DNA of 64,000 bases from Paracoccus indicus (GCF_003056335.1 NZ_PYWA01000007.1:176960-240959), one strand, 5' to 3'. Shown: positions 40,027 to 52,597, numbered from the stretch's first letter. The notes: a model not told the origin generated them from the letters alone. Numbers and translations: made by a program.

Positions 40027-40725
40027 TTATTTCTTGTTGGGCACCGCATAGGCGCCGATCTTGCTGGTCTTCAGCCCGGCGCCCACAAGCGCCTCGGCCA
40101 TTTTCGTGGCGACGGTCACGCCGTCGATGACCGGGATGCCGGTTTCGAGGGTCAGCCATTCGGTCAGATCGGCCATGCCTGCGCAGCCCAGCAGCACGGC
40201 CTCGCAGCCGTCCTGTTCGATGGCGCGCATGATCTCGGCCCGGACCTGGTCGCGGGCGTCCGAACCGGGTTCCTCCAGCGCCAGAACGGGGATGGCGGCC
40301 GAGCGGACGCGGCGGCACTTGTGGTCCTGGCCGTATCTGCGAACCAGTTCCTCGATCACGGGGACCGAGCGAGGCAGCGTCGTAACGATGGAAAACGAGG
40401 TCGCGATCATGCTGGCCGCCATCATCCCCGCCTCGCAGATGGCGATGACGGGGCCGGAGGCGATCTCGCGGCAGGCGCCGATCGCAGGGTCGTCGAAACA
40501 GGCGACGACGATGGCATCCGCACCGTCCTTTTCGGCATGCGCCACCTCGCGCAGCAGGTGGGGGGCGGCCATCACCTCATCATGGTGGCCCTCGATGCTG
40601 GCGGGGGCGCCATGTGCGGTGCGGCCGATAACCTGCACCTGCGACCCCGCGACGGCGCGCGCCGATGCCACGATCTTGTCGGTCATCGAGGTGGTCGAGT
40701 TCGGGTTGATGACAACCAGTTTCAT
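40027..40725 (-). CDS. Aspartate/glutamate/hydantoin racemase family protein
   Basis: Cofactor-independent racemase fold with two catalytic cysteines: IVVACFDDP near residue 75 and LLGCAGM near residue 176. The N-terminal INPNSTTSMT is typical of hydantoin and allantoin racemases. About 232 residues. ATG 40725 has AAGGACG upstream. It precedes the NCS1 permease on the same strand and diverges from a GntR regulator, suggesting a small regulated uptake and racemisation operon for a cyclic ureide (inference). Confidence 0.88.
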   Translation of the reverse strand: MKLVVINPNSTTSMTDKIVASARAVAGSQVQVIGRTAHGAPASIEGHHDEVMAAPHLLREVAHAEKDGADAIVVACFDDPAIGACREIASGPVIAICEAGMMAASMIATSFSIVTTLPRSVPVIEELVRRYGQDHKCRRVRSAAIPVLALEEPGSDARDQVRAEIMRAIEQDGCEAVLLGCAGMADLTEWLTLETGIPVIDGVTVATKMAEALVGAGLKTSKIGAYAVPNKK

Positions 40726-40763
40726 CTTGCGTCCTTTTTCCGAGTCGCAAGTTTGATAACACA

Positions 40764-40777
40764 GATTGTTAACAATC
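40764..40777. promoter_or_regulatory. Perfect 14-bp palindrome, candidate GntR operator
   Basis: GATTGTTAACAATC is a perfect palindrome in the AT-rich divergent region between the racemase and GntR genes, 38 bp upstream of the racemase start. Size, symmetry and position suit a dimeric GntR-family regulator acting on both promoters. Confidence 0.55.
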
Positions 40778-40852
40778 AGATAATATATTCTTTGCTCAAA
40801 TTTCAGGCGCATGTTTCTTGCGCGTGGTCATCGGCTGTGCAATCTGTCGGGA

Positions 40853-41533
40853 ATGGAAAAGCCGCTTGAAACCGTCATCGTCGACAGCATCCTCGACGCG
40901 ATTGCCGACCAGCGCCTGCATGCGGGCACCAAGCTGGGCGAACAGGCCTTGTCGGATCTGTTCGGCTGCAATCGCGCCCATGTCCGGCGCGCGCTTGGGA
41001 CGCTGACGGCCTATCAGGTGGTCGATCACCTGCCGAACCGGGGCGCCTATGTCGCCACCCCCACGCCCGAGGATGCGCGCGACGTCTTTCAGGCCCGCCG
41101 CGCCATCGAGGTGGTGATCTGCCGCAACGCGGTCCGCCAAGCGACGCCGGATGACATCGCCGCCCTGCGCGCCCATCTGGCACAGGAAGCCCTGGCCCGG
41201 GGCAGCGGCGACAGGTCCGCCGCCGTGCGCCTGTCGCGGGGGTTCCACCTGCTGTTGGGGCGGATCGGGCGCAATCCCGTCCTGCTGCGCTATCTGGAAG
41301 AACTGACCATGCGCAGTTCGCTGATCATCGGGCTTTACGCCACCGGCCACGGCACGCTTTGCGCCGATGACGAACACAGCCGCATCACCGACGCGATCGA
41401 GGCCCGCGACATGGATGCGGCCCAGGACCTGCTGGACCGGCACCTGCGCCATATCGAGGGTGGCATCCACTTCGGCGAGGATGCACCCCCCACCGGCGCC
41501 CTGTCGAAGGCGCTGCGTCGCGACGCCCGCTGA
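40853..41533 (+). CDS. GntR family (FCD domain) transcriptional regulator
   Basis: An N-terminal winged helix-turn-helix (residues about 5-70; LGEQALSDLFGCNRAHVRRAL) is followed by an all-helical FCD ligand domain with ARRAIEVVICRNAV and the metal-ligand-like DEHSRITDAIEARD. FCD regulators sense small carboxylates or related effectors. The start may be ATG 40811 or 40853; the latter fits the family N terminus. It diverges from the racemase-NCS1 operon and probably controls it, and itself, through the palindrome between them. Confidence 0.88.
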   Translation: MEKPLETVIVDSILDAIADQRLHAGTKLGEQALSDLFGCNRAHVRRALGTLTAYQVVDHLPNRGAYVATPTPEDARDVFQARRAIEVVICRNAVRQATPDDIAALRAHLAQEALARGSGDRSAAVRLSRGFHLLLGRIGRNPVLLRYLEELTMRSSLIIGLYATGHGTLCADDEHSRITDAIEARDMDAAQDLLDRHLRHIEGGIHFGEDAPPTGALSKALRRDAR

Positions 41534-41563
41534 AGACGGGCGCCGCCCTGTGATCCGCCCCGG

Positions 41564-43560
<1,997 letters not shown>

Positions 43561-43640
43561 GCGGGCAGGGTCGCGATTTCGGGGGGAACTGTCAACAGCT
43601 TGATGCAGGCGCCCGCGGTGGCGGGCGCCTGCGGTCGGTA

Positions 43641-45965
43641 TCAGACCTTCAGCGCGGCCAGAACATCGTCGGGGCGCATCGGCAGGTGGCGCAGGCGCAC
43701 GCCGACCGCCGCCTGGATGGCATTGGCGATGGCCGGGGCCACGACCGTGGTGCCGGGTTCGCCCAGACCCACGGGAACCTCGGTGCTGTCGATGAACTCG
43801 ATCTCCATCTCGGGCGTGTCGATCATCCGCAGGGGGGTATAGCCGCCAAGGTTCAGGTCGCGGACGTTGCCGTTCTCGAACTCGGTCCCTTCGTAAAGCG
43901 CCATGGAAAGGCCCCAAAGCGCTGCACCTTCACATTGCGCGCGGGCGCTGTCGGGATCGACGACGGTGCCGCAATCGAAGGCCAGCCACATCTTCTGAAC
44001 CTCGACCGTGCCGGTTTCGCGGTCCACATGCACCTGCACGGCACCTGCGGTCCAGGTCGGCATCTGGCGGCTTTGACCGAAGGTCGTCGCGATGCCGATG
44101 GCGGTATCGGCAGGCAGATCAGCCGTGCCATAGCCCGACATCTTGGCCACGCGTTCCAGAACCTTTGCCTGACGCGACGCGCCGCCGACGGAATCGGGCG
44201 CTGTGCCGGCGTTATAGCCCTCGGCGATCAGGTGCTGCAGCCGGAATTCCAGCGGATCGACGCCGATCTTGGCGGCAGCCTCGTCCATGAAGCTTTCGAC
44301 CGCGAAATTGGTCCAGCCCGGACCGACCGAGCGCAACCAGCCGGGACGGAAGGTCTGATTGGCCAGTTCGTTCTCGATCGCGCGGACCTTATGCGCACCG
44401 ACCGAATACCAGTGGTCTGCACCGTCGATGGCGAAGACGTCATAGGGCTGGTCGTTCACGCCCTTGGGCATGAAGGACGGCGCCATGACGCCCGTGGGCC
44501 AGCCGGCTGCGGCATCGTGGTCCATGCCGATGACCTGCTTGTCGGCGTCGAATGCCATGCGCAGCTTCTGCACGCTTGGCGACCGGACGCTGTCGAACTG
44601 GACGTCATGTTCGCGCATGAAGACCAGCTTGACCGGCTTGCCGTCCAGCTGTTTCGAGGCCAGCGCGGCGGGCACGATGTAATCGCCGTTCAGGCGACGT
44701 CCGAAGCCGCCGCCCAGCATATAGCTACGCATGACGATCTTGTCGGGCTCGACCTCCAGCGCGGCGGACAGCGTCGGCAGGATCAGCGACTGCCACTGGT
44801 TGCCCGCATGGGTTTCCCAGATGCCGTCCGCATTGCGGAAGACGGTGGCGTTCAGCGGCTCCATCTGGAAGTGCAGCACGGTCGAGGTGGTGTATTCCGC
44901 CTCGATCGTATCGACGGCATCTTGGAAGGCCCGCGTGGTGTCCGGCGTCTCGGTCGGCAGGATCGCCCCGCTGGAGGCATCGGCGATCAATTCGCGCGAC
45001 CGCGCTTGGATGTCGGCCTCGGAGACGCCTGCGGTCTCGCCCGCGTTCCATTCGACGGTGATCTGATCGGCGGCCTGCTTGGCGGCGAACAGCGTCTCGC
45101 CCAGCACGACGACCCAGCCCGGCACCGTCCCCGAAGGATCGTCCAGCGTCAGCGTCTGCAGATAGCCCTTGATGTCCTTGGCGCCGCTGTCATCCACCGA
45201 TGCGACCGAGGACCCAAGACGCGTCGGCGGCAGCATCGGGATGCCATAGACCATGCCGTCGATCTTGGCATCCAGACCATAGATGGTCTTGCCGTTGGTC
45301 TTGTTGGTGATGTCCAAGGCGGTGACATCCTTGCCGACCAGACGCAGGTCGGAATGCGCCTTCAGCGGCAGGGCGGCCAGTTCGTCCTCGGTGAAGCTGC
45401 GGGTGATGCCCGATTTGACCAGCTCGGCATAGGTGATGGAATTGGTGCCATCGGTAACCATGCCGTCACGCGCCGTGCAGGTCGCGGGATCGACGCCCCA
45501 TTGCTCTGCCGCGGCTTCGATCAGCGCCGTGCGGCCTGCGGCACCTGCCTGGCGATAAACGGGCCAGCTCTGCCAGACCGACCAGCTGCCGCCGGTGACC
45601 ATGGTGCCCCATTTCTCGGCCGTATCGACATGGGTGATGCGCACATCGTCCCACGACACTTCCAATTCGTCCGCAAGGATGCGGGCGATGGCGGTGCCGA
45701 CATGCTGGCCCATCTCGGCGCGGATGATATTGACGTTCACGCGGCCTTCGGTGTCGATCCAATACCACATGGTCGGCTCGAAGGTTTTGCCCACGGCCTC
45801 GATCGGCACGCCATCGGCGGCCTCTGGGTCCATTGCGGCATGGGATGTGCGCGGGAAGCCGAAGGCCACACCGGCCGCCGTCATCGAGATCAGGAAGCCG
45901 CGGCGGCTCAGCGCCGTTGCCGGGCTGCCGGCGCCGAGGCGCGAAAGGATCTTGTTCTTAGCCAT
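43641..45965 (-). CDS. Xanthine dehydrogenase-family molybdopterin subunit, Tat-exported (isoquinoline 1-oxidoreductase beta type)
   Basis: Large molybdenum hydroxylase/aldehyde oxidase subunit (774 residues). A twin-arginine signal is visible ([17 protein letters not shown]), so it is predicted to fold in the cytoplasm and be exported. Cofactor segments include [11 protein letters not shown] and the C-terminal [12 protein letters not shown], whose Glu is the expected catalytic base. It overlaps the iron-sulfur subunit gene by 8 bp. Together with the downstream-coded partners it should oxidise an aldehyde or N-heterocycle in the periplasm and pass electrons to cytochrome c. The substrate is unknown. 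Confidence 0.9.
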   Translation of the reverse strand: MAKNKILSRLGAGSPATALSRRGFLISMTAAGVAFGFPRTSHAAMDPEAADGVPIEAVGKTFEPTMWYWIDTEGRVNVNIIRAEMGQHVGTAIARILADELEVSWDDVRITHVDTAEKWGTMVTGGSWSVWQSWPVYRQAGAAGRTALIEAAAEQWGVDPATCTARDGMVTDGTNSITYAELVKSGITRSFTEDELAALPLKAHSDLRLVGKDVTALDITNKTNGKTIYGLDAKIDGMVYGIPMLPPTRLGSSVASVDDSGAKDIKGYLQTLTLDDPSGTVPGWVVVLGETLFAAKQAADQITVEWNAGETAGVSEADIQARSRELIADASSGAILPTETPDTTRAFQDAVDTIEAEYTTSTVLHFQMEPLNATVFRNADGIWETHAGNQWQSLILPTLSAALEVEPDKIVMRSYMLGGGFGRRLNGDYIVPAALASKQLDGKPVKLVFMREHDVQFDSVRSPSVQKLRMAFDADKQVIGMDHDAAAGWPTGVMAPSFMPKGVNDQPYDVFAIDGADHWYSVGAHKVRAIENELANQTFRPGWLRSVGPGWTNFAVESFMDEAAAKIGVDPLEFRLQHLIAEGYNAGTAPDSVGGASRQAKVLERVAKMSGYGTADLPADTAIGIATTFGQSRQMPTWTAGAVQVHVDRETGTVEVQKMWLAFDCGTVVDPDSARAQCEGAALWGLSMALYEGTEFENGNVRDLNLGGYTPLRMIDTPEMEIEFIDSTEVPVGLGEPGTTVVAPAIANAIQAAVGVRLRHLPMRPDDVLAALKV

Positions 45966-46431
45966 TCTGGGTCTGCCCCCTGTTTGCCGAAGCCGCTTTG
46001 CGAACCGCCTGGCGGATGCGCGGATAGGTCATGCAGCGGCAAAGGTTGCCGGTCATGACGGCGTCGATGTCGTCGTCGCTCGGGTCGGGGATATCGGTCA
46101 GCAGGGCTGCGGCCTGCATGATCTGGCCCGACTGGCAATAGCCGCATTGCGGCACGCGCAGGCTGCGCCATGCCTCCTGCACGGGGTGGCTGTCGTTGGC
46201 GTCAAGCCCCTCGATCGTGGTGATCTCAGCGCCTTCGATGTCGCCAAGCGCGGTGATGCAGGACCTCGTGGCCCGTCCGCCGACGTGGACGGTGCAGGCA
46301 CCGCACATGCCGATACCGCAGCCGAACTTGGTGCCGGTCAGCCCGACCTCGTCGCGGATCGCCCAGAGAAGCGGCGTGTCGGGATCGGCGTCGACGCTGA
46401 CCTCGCGCCCGTTGATCTTGAGATTAACCAT
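45958..46431 (-). CDS. (2Fe-2S)-binding subunit of the molybdenum hydroxylase (IorA type)
   Basis: Small electron-transfer subunit of 157 residues. The plant-type [2Fe-2S] site is in [16 protein letters not shown], with a fourth Cys in RSCIT. The second cluster is in [12 protein letters not shown] and [11 protein letters not shown]. It has no Tat signal of its own, so it is probably carried out with the large subunit. It lies between the cytochrome gene and the large subunit gene. Confidence 0.93.
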   Translation of the reverse strand: MVNLKINGREVSVDADPDTPLLWAIRDEVGLTGTKFGCGIGMCGACTVHVGGRATRSCITALGDIEGAEITTIEGLDANDSHPVQEAWRSLRVPQCGYCQSGQIMQAAALLTDIPDPSDDDIDAVMTGNLCRCMTYPRIRQAVRKAASANRGQTQNG

Positions 46432-46451
46432 CAGGTGTTTCCTTCATGAAT

Positions 46452-47753
46452 TCAGTGGGATCCGGGGCCGCGCGCGCGCAGTTGGGTGACATCCTCGCGC
46501 AGGTTCTCCCACGGTGCCTTTTCGGCCCGATCGGCGCGCAGATAGGCTGCGACCGAGGCGATCTGATCGTCGGTCAACGCTTGGGCAAAGCCGGGCATGA
46601 CGACGCCTTCGGTGCCCTGATGGCTGTTCACGCCATAGAGGATCACCTGGATCAGGTTGCTGGGATCATCCTGATTGACCGAGGAGTTGATCCCCAGATC
46701 GGGACGGCCTTCGAGGATCTGCTTGGCGTTATAGTGGCAGGCAGCACAGGCGGTGGTATAGAGCCGCTCGCCCTCAACCTGGCGATAGCGGCGATCGGGG
46801 GCGTTGCGTTCGAGGCTGGCGCGGACGACGTCGCTGTCGGCGGGGTCCAGATCGTCGCCGCCCACCTTGTCGGCCAGATAGACGCTGATGGCGGTCAGGT
46901 CGCTGTCGGGCAGTTCGCGCACACCGGCGTGGACCACAGGCCCCATCGGACCGGCCGCGATGCCGTGATAGGTCGAGGAACCCTTGACCAGATACTCGCG
47001 GAATTCGGCGGCGTTCCACGGCACGGCCGAGGCATTGGCGGCGGTCAGCGCGGGGGCCTGCCAGCGGTCGATCTCGGCACCCGCATATTCCTCGCTGGAT
47101 TTTTCAGCGCCAAGGATGTTGCGCGGGGTGTGGCAGGCGCCGCAGTGGGTGATGCCCTCGGCCAGATAGGCGCCGCGGTTCCATTCATCCGACTTCTCGG
47201 GGTCGGCCTCGTATTCGCCGAAGTCCACGAACAACATCTTCCAGCCGGCCTGCAGGATGCGCAGGTTCAGCGGGAAGGGCAGCTCGTTTTCCTTCTGGAC
47301 GGTGCGGACAGGCTCCACCTCGGTCATGATATAGGCATAGATGGCGTCGATGTCCTCGTCGCTCATCTTGGTGAAATGGTCATAGGGGAAGGCCGGGAAC
47401 AGGTGACGCCCGTCGCGGCCCACGCCTTCATGCATGGCGCGGCGGAAGGCGGCCTGCGAATAGCTGCCGATCCCCGTTTCCATATCGGGGGTCAGGTTCG
47501 TGGCATAGATGGTGCCAAACCCCGTCTCCATCGCATAGTTGCCGGCATAGGGCTCGCCGCCCTTGGCGGTGTGGCAGGTGGCGCAATAGCCCGCACCCGC
47601 CAGAACCCTGCCCTTTTCCACCTGTTCAGGCGGGAAATTCGCGTGATCTGCCGCCGTCACCGGCTGCATCGCGGGTTTATATGCATAGACGCCAAAGCCC
47701 ACAGCGCCGATGGCTGCGATGGCCAGGATGCCTAGGCAGATCTTCTTGATCAT
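46452..47753 (-). CDS. Membrane-anchored triheme cytochrome c
   Basis: About 433 residues with one N-terminal anchor or signal helix and three CXXCH heme sites: CATCH (near residue 59), CGACH (near 205) and CAACH (near 330). This three-domain layout matches the cytochrome subunits of membrane-bound alcohol/aldehyde dehydrogenases and isoquinoline oxidoreductase-like enzymes. It directly precedes the two molybdenum enzyme genes and should accept their electrons for the respiratory chain. ATG 47753 opens at the signal helix. Confidence 0.92.
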   Translation of the reverse strand: MIKKICLGILAIAAIGAVGFGVYAYKPAMQPVTAADHANFPPEQVEKGRVLAGAGYCATCHTAKGGEPYAGNYAMETGFGTIYATNLTPDMETGIGSYSQAAFRRAMHEGVGRDGRHLFPAFPYDHFTKMSDEDIDAIYAYIMTEVEPVRTVQKENELPFPLNLRILQAGWKMLFVDFGEYEADPEKSDEWNRGAYLAEGITHCGACHTPRNILGAEKSSEEYAGAEIDRWQAPALTAANASAVPWNAAEFREYLVKGSSTYHGIAAGPMGPVVHAGVRELPDSDLTAISVYLADKVGGDDLDPADSDVVRASLERNAPDRRYRQVEGERLYTTACAACHYNAKQILEGRPDLGINSSVNQDDPSNLIQVILYGVNSHQGTEGVVMPGFAQALTDDQIASVAAYLRADRAEKAPWENLREDVTQLRARGPGSH

Positions 47754-47872
47754 TGATCCATATCCCTGGGTATCAGTATGGCAAAATCGGCGGATCCCGC
47801 CGATCAGTCGATATGCAAATGTTAACCCGACCGCGAACGGTCGGGTTCCCATTACCTTGCAGCGTTCTGGTA

Positions 47873-48547
47873 TCAGATCAGCGACAACAGTTTTTTCGCG
47901 GCTTCTTCGGACGAGGCCGGGTTCTGACCCGTCACCAGTTTGCCATCGACCAGCACGAAGACGCCCCAGTCCTCGCCCTTCTCATACTGACCGCCATTGG
48001 CCTTCAGCATGTCCTCGACCAGGAAGGGGACGACATCGGTCAGGCCGACGGCTTCTTCCTCGGTGTTGGTGAAGCCGGTGACGCGCTTGCCATCGACCAG
48101 CGGCTTGCCATCGGCGCCCTTGGTGTGGCGGAAGACGCCCGGCGCGTGGCAGACGGCACCGACCGGCAGATCCTTGGCGGCAAAGCCCTCGATCAGGCGG
48201 CGGCTGTCGGCATCCTCGGCCAGATCCCACAGGGGCCCGTGGCCGCCGGGATAGAAGATGGCGTCGAAACCATCGACCTGCACATCGGCCAGCACCTTCG
48301 TGTCGGCCAGGGCTGCCTGCGCCGCGTCATCCTTCTTGAAGCGCTCGGTCGCATCGGTCTGGGCCTCGGGGGCGTCGCTGCTCGGGTCCAGCGGCGGCTG
48401 GCCGCCCTTGGGCGAGGCGATGGTGATATCGGCGCCCGCGTCCTTGAAGACGTAATAGGGGGCGGCGAATTCCTCCAGCCAGAAGCCGGTCTTGTTGCCC
48501 GTGTCGCCCAGCTTGTCGTGCGAGGTCAGAACCATCAGGATTTTCAT
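47873..48547 (-). CDS. DJ-1/PfpI (type 1 glutamine amidotransferase-like) protein
   Basis: A 224-residue DJ-1 superfamily protein of the Hsp31 branch. The nucleophile Cys is in GAVCHAPGVF near residue 129, preceded by FYPGGHGPLWDL. Such proteins act as glyoxalase III or protein deglycases against reactive carbonyls. ATG 48547 has AAGGAGA upstream. It lies between a CurA-type reductase and the triheme cytochrome on the same strand, so a shared role in carbonyl stress is plausible. Confidence 0.88.
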   Translation of the reverse strand: MKILMVLTSHDKLGDTGNKTGFWLEEFAAPYYVFKDAGADITIASPKGGQPPLDPSSDAPEAQTDATERFKKDDAAQAALADTKVLADVQVDGFDAIFYPGGHGPLWDLAEDADSRRLIEGFAAKDLPVGAVCHAPGVFRHTKGADGKPLVDGKRVTGFTNTEEEAVGLTDVVPFLVEDMLKANGGQYEKGEDWGVFVLVDGKLVTGQNPASSEEAAKKLLSLI

Positions 48548-48577
48548 ATCGGTATCTCCTTGTCTTGTGTTGCGGGA

Positions 48578-49609
48578 TCAGGCGGACAGACGGATGACGC
48601 GCTTGCCGAAAGCCTCGCCGCGCAGCAGTCCAATGAAGGCCGAGGGCGCTTGTTCCAGCCCGTCGATCATTTCCTCACGGTACTTGATCTTGCCTTCCTT
48701 GACCCAACCGCCGACCTGTTCGGCAAATTCGGGATAGAGATGGCCGAAATCGTCGAAGACGATGAAGCCGCGCATGGTCATCCGCTTGCGCAGGATCTGA
48801 CCCATCAGGTAATTCATGCGATCCGGCCCGTCCGGCAGCGAGGTCGCGTTATACTGCGAGATCAACCCGCAGACCGGGATCCGCGCCGAGGGGTTCAACA
48901 GCGGCAGGACCGCGTCGAAGACTGCGCCGCCGACGTTCTCGAAATAGATGTCGATGCCGTCGGTCGCTTGCGCCTTCAGGTCATCGGCAAAGCTGTCGGC
49001 CTTGTAGTCGACGCAGGCATCGAAGCCCAGGGTCTCGACTACATGCTTGCACTTGTCGGCACCGCCGGCGATGCCGATGACGCGCAGGCCTAGGATCTTG
49101 CCGATCTGGCCGACCGTCGCGCCGACCGGGCCGCTGGCACCGGCGACGACCAGAGTCTCGCCTGCCTTGGGCTGGCCGATCTGCGTCAGACCTGCCCATG
49201 CGGTCAGCCCGGGCATGCCCAACACGCCAAGCGCCCAGGATGGGTTTTCGGGGTTCTTGCCCATGTTGATGACGCCGGTACCGTCCGACAGGGCGTAATC
49301 CTGCCAGCCACCGAAGGCCACGACCCAGTCACCTTCCTCAAAACCATCGACGTCCGAGGTGACCACCTGCGACACGGTCCCGCCGACCATGACCTGATCG
49401 ACCTCGACCGGCGCGGCATAAGAGGGCGCATCGCTCATCCGGCCGCGCATGTAGGGGTCCAGCGACAGATATTCGTTGCGCAGCAGCATCTGCCCCTTGC
49501 CGGGGGTTGGCACATCGACGGTTTCCAGCCGCAGCGTGTTTTCCGTCGGCTCGCCCTTGGGGCGTTCGGCCAGAACGTGGCGGCGGTTCTGTGTCTTGGA
49601 TTGGGTCAT
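48578..49609 (-). CDS. NADP-dependent alkenal/enone reductase (CurA-like MDR)
   Basis: Zinc-free medium-chain reductase of 343 residues. The NADP fold is marked by VAGASGPVGATVGQIGK near residue 155, and YFENVGGAVFDAVLPLL and PVCGLISQYN are typical of leukotriene B4 dehydrogenase/curcumin reductase relatives. These enzymes reduce the C=C bond of alpha,beta-unsaturated carbonyls. It is downstream of a TetR regulator and upstream of the DJ-1 gene. Confidence 0.9.
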   Translation of the reverse strand: MTQSKTQNRRHVLAERPKGEPTENTLRLETVDVPTPGKGQMLLRNEYLSLDPYMRGRMSDAPSYAAPVEVDQVMVGGTVSQVVTSDVDGFEEGDWVVAFGGWQDYALSDGTGVINMGKNPENPSWALGVLGMPGLTAWAGLTQIGQPKAGETLVVAGASGPVGATVGQIGKILGLRVIGIAGGADKCKHVVETLGFDACVDYKADSFADDLKAQATDGIDIYFENVGGAVFDAVLPLLNPSARIPVCGLISQYNATSLPDGPDRMNYLMGQILRKRMTMRGFIVFDDFGHLYPEFAEQVGGWVKEGKIKYREEMIDGLEQAPSAFIGLLRGEAFGKRVIRLSA

Positions 49610-49653
49610 GATGTCTCTTTCCCGATCGGTTGATCGTAACGTGGAATTTCAGT

Positions 49654-50232
49654 TCAGGACGGCGGCAGAAGGTCGCGGGTGCGTGCCATCGCATCGTCCA
49701 GCGGGGTTCCGTCATGGGACAGATGCGCCATCAGGCTTGCCCCTAGCCACAGCTGGTACAGCATGGTGGCCATGGCCTTGGGGTCTGCAAGCGGCGTCAT
49801 CGAGCCGTCCCGTCCCGCCTTATCAAGCGCCCGTGTCAGCTTCGCGATGATCGCCGAGACGCCGTTCTGCAGGATCAAGGCCATATCCGGGGACAGGTCG
49901 CTGATCTCGGCGGCCAGTTTGACGATCAGGCACTGGCGTTCGGCATCGCCACTGCCTTGGCGGTCGCGCCAATCCGCGAAATAGCCCAGCACCTGATCGC
50001 GTCCCGGCAAGCCGTCATTGTCCAACGTGGCGCCCAGATCGCATTCATAGGTACGGACATAGCGGTCCAGCAGGGCACAGCCATATCCCTCTTTCGAGGC
50101 GAAGTAGTGATAGAAGGACCCCTTGGGCACCTGCGCCTCGGCCAGCAGTTGACCGAGGCCGACGGCAGTATAGCCGCGCTGCGCCACAAGGCGGCGTCCG
50201 GTATCAAGGATATGGGTCCGTGCGTCTGTCAT
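49654..50232 (-). CDS. TetR family transcriptional regulator
   Basis: A 192-residue regulator with an N-terminal helix-turn-helix (RRLVAQRGYTAVGLGQLLAEA and GSFYHYFASKEGY) and a helical ligand domain. It is the first gene of the co-directional set with curA-like, DJ-1, cytochrome and molybdenum hydroxylase genes, and most likely represses at least the reductase. The bases just upstream contain repeated CTAG and TAGC words (50228-50268) that may hold its operator. Confidence 0.88.
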   Translation of the reverse strand: MTDARTHILDTGRRLVAQRGYTAVGLGQLLAEAQVPKGSFYHYFASKEGYGCALLDRYVRTYECDLGATLDNDGLPGRDQVLGYFADWRDRQGSGDAERQCLIVKLAAEISDLSPDMALILQNGVSAIIAKLTRALDKAGRDGSMTPLADPKAMATMLYQLWLGASLMAHLSHDGTPLDDAMARTRDLLPPS

Positions 50233-50320
50233 GACGCACTAGCTAAGCACGCTAGACCGATTGTCTAGCCCCATGAAGGAAATAATTATTTCCTGAAATC
50301 ATCCGTGCAGGGACCGGCGA

Positions 50321-51571
50321 TCAACGCCGATCCCCCGCCGCGGGTTTCAACCGCGCCACGCTGATCCATGCGGCCAACGCCATCGCCCCCGCCGTCGCCA
50401 AGCACAGCGGCAACCCGCCCAGCTGATAGCTGAGGCCCGACAGCAGCGTCCCCAGAAGCCGCCCCGCCGCATTCGCCATGTAGTAGAAGCCGACATCCAT
50501 GGTCACACGCTCGGCCTTGGAAAAGGCCAGGATCAGATAGGAATGCACCGCCGAGTTCAGCGCGAAGACGAAGCCGAACAGCAGCAGCCCCGCCACCAGC
50601 GTCGCGGTCAGCCAAGGCGCGGGCGCACCCGATGCCAGCACCAGCGCCGCCAGCACCAGCGGGATCGGAACCAGCCGACCGGCCCAGGCCACGGCCTGAT
50701 CGACGATCGCGGCCTGCGGCTTGCCGCGCGCCGCCAGCAGTTTCGGCGCCGCCGCCTGAACGGCGCCATAGGCGATGATCCAGACGGCCATGAAGGTGCC
50801 GATCAGGAAGAACGCCGCACGGCGGCTGTCCGGCGTACCGTCCGACAGCACCGATTGGAAATAGACGGGGATGCCCACGACGAACCAGACGTCCCGCGCC
50901 CCGAACAGGAACATCCGCGCCAGCGACAGGCGATTGATGTCCGGATCGCGCGACCAGATGGCGCTGATCTTGCTGCCCTTGCGCCCTTTCGGCAGACCGG
51001 CGGGCAGGAACAGCACGATCGCCAGCAGGATCGCCGCCAGCACCGCCGCCATCAGCCAGATGGCCGCCTGGAACCCTGCCAGCCCCAGCATCGCCGCGCC
51101 CAGGAAGAAGCCCAGACCCTTGACCGCATTCTTCGATCCCGTCAGCGCGGCCACCCATCGGAACAGCGTGCCGTCGCCTTCGGGGGCCAGCACCTTGACC
51201 GCCGATTTCGACGACATCTTGGCCAGATCCTTGGCGACCCCGCTGGCCCCCTGCACCGCCATGACGAAGACGACCGAGGCACCGACGCTCCATCCCGGGT
51301 CAAGTTGCGCCAGCGCGACAAGCGCCGCGATCTGCAACCCCAGCCCCGCATAGAGCGTGCTAGCCAGCCCGAAGCGCGCCGCGATCCAGCCTGCGGCAAG
51401 ATTGGTGACGATGCCCGCGACCTCGTACAGCAGGAACAGATAGGCCAGCTGCACGGGCGTGAAACCAAGCCCGTTGAAATGCAGCAGGACCAGCATCCGC
51501 AAGGCCCCGTCCGACAGCATGAAGGCCCAATAGGCCGCCGTCACCGCAACATAGGCGCGCATCGCATTCAT
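50321..51571 (-). CDS. arsJ: Organoarsenical efflux MFS permease ArsJ
   Basis: Major facilitator permease of about 416 residues with twelve helices. It strongly resembles ArsJ: an N-terminal [20 protein letters not shown], then [32 protein letters not shown] and [18 protein letters not shown]. ArsJ exports 1-arseno-3-phosphoglycerate made by a partner GAPDH, which gives arsenate resistance. Its ATG overlaps the gap stop (ATGA), so the pair is translationally coupled. Confidence 0.92.
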   Translation of the reverse strand: MNAMRAYVAVTAAYWAFMLSDGALRMLVLLHFNGLGFTPVQLAYLFLLYEVAGIVTNLAAGWIAARFGLASTLYAGLGLQIAALVALAQLDPGWSVGASVVFVMAVQGASGVAKDLAKMSSKSAVKVLAPEGDGTLFRWVAALTGSKNAVKGLGFFLGAAMLGLAGFQAAIWLMAAVLAAILLAIVLFLPAGLPKGRKGSKISAIWSRDPDINRLSLARMFLFGARDVWFVVGIPVYFQSVLSDGTPDSRRAAFFLIGTFMAVWIIAYGAVQAAAPKLLAARGKPQAAIVDQAVAWAGRLVPIPLVLAALVLASGAPAPWLTATLVAGLLLFGFVFALNSAVHSYLILAFSKAERVTMDVGFYYMANAAGRLLGTLLSGLSYQLGGLPLCLATAGAMALAAWISVARLKPAAGDRR

Positions 51572-52575
51572 GACGCCGCCACCATCCGCACGATGTCGGC
51601 CAAGCGGCAGGCATAGCCCCATTCGTTGTCGTACCAGGCATAGATCTTGACCTGCGTCCCGTCGATCACCATCGTCGAACCCGCATCGATGATCGCGGAA
51701 CGCGGATCGTTCAGGTAGTCCGAGGACACCAGCGGGCGCACCTCATACCCCAGGATGCCCTTCAGCGGGCCTTCGGCGGCGGCGGCAAAGAGGGCGTTGA
51801 CCTCCTCGGCGGTGGTGGGGCGCTCGACCTCGAAGACGCAATCGGTCAGCGAGGCGTTCAGCAGCGGCACCCGCACCGCATGGCCGTTCAGGCGACCCGC
51901 CAGTTCGGGATAGATCAGCGTGATGGCCGTGGCCGATCCGGTCGTCGTCGGGATCAGGTTCGCCAGTGCCGAACGGGCGCGGCGGGCATCCTTGGCGGGG
52001 CGGTCCACGATGGTCTGCGTGTTCGTCACGTCATGGATGGTGGTGATCGCGCCGTGGCGGATACCCAACGCCTCGTGGACGACTTTAACCACCGGTGCCA
52101 GGCAGTTCGTCGTGCAGCTGGCCGCCGTGATCAGACGGTGCTGCGCGGGGTCATAAGCGTCGTGGTTGATGCCATAGACGATGTTCAACGCCCCGCCATC
52201 CTTGACGGGGGCCGATACCACGACCCGACCGACCCCGGCATCGAAATAGGGCTGGACCTTTTCCGCCGTCTTGAAGACCCCGGTGCAGTCGATCACCACG
52301 TCGATGGCCATCGCTGCCAGCGGCAGATCCTCGATCCGGGCGGTGCGGGTCAGCGCGATCCGCTGGCCATCGATGGTCAGGCTGTCCTCGGAATGGCCGA
52401 TGTCGGCCCGCCAGCGACCATGGATGCTGTCGAATTCCAGCCATGTCGCGTGCTGTTCGGGCGTTCCTTGGGCATCGTTCAGCAGGACGATCTGCCCCCC
52501 TGCCCCCGATGCGATCAGGTCGCGAAGGACCAGTTTGCCGATGCGGCCGAGTCCATTGAGGGCGATGCGGGTCAT
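51568..52575 (-). CDS. gap: ArsJ-associated glyceraldehyde-3-phosphate dehydrogenase
   Basis: GAPDH of about 335 residues. The N-terminal NAD site is [10 protein letters not shown], the catalytic Cys is in [10 protein letters not shown] near residue 150, and the C-terminal [10 protein letters not shown] is typical. Coupling to arsJ indicates the arsenate pathway: glyceraldehyde-3-phosphate plus arsenate gives 1-arseno-3-phosphoglycerate, which ArsJ exports. ATG 52575 is the family start; the frame is open to 52641 but without conserved residues. A strong hairpin separates it from fba upstream, so I place it in its own transcription unit. Confidence 0.9.
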   Translation of the reverse strand: MTRIALNGLGRIGKLVLRDLIASGAGGQIVLLNDAQGTPEQHATWLEFDSIHGRWRADIGHSEDSLTIDGQRIALTRTARIEDLPLAAMAIDVVIDCTGVFKTAEKVQPYFDAGVGRVVVSAPVKDGGALNIVYGINHDAYDPAQHRLITAASCTTNCLAPVVKVVHEALGIRHGAITTIHDVTNTQTIVDRPAKDARRARSALANLIPTTTGSATAITLIYPELAGRLNGHAVRVPLLNASLTDCVFEVERPTTAEEVNALFAAAAEGPLKGILGYEVRPLVSSDYLNDPRSAIIDAGSTMVIDGTQVKIYAWYDNEWGYACRLADIVRMVAAS

Positions 52576-52597
52576 GAGGGTGCCTTTCCAATCAAAT

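Noticed and set aside
50228..50268. CTAG-rich words upstream of tetR as a defined operator
   Set aside because: Several overlapping partial repeats exist, but I could not define one symmetrical site, so it is only mentioned under tetR.
51568..52575. gap taken as the glycolytic end of the fba operon
   Set aside because: Coupling to arsJ by ATGA and the strong hairpin between fba and gap support a separate arsenate cassette.
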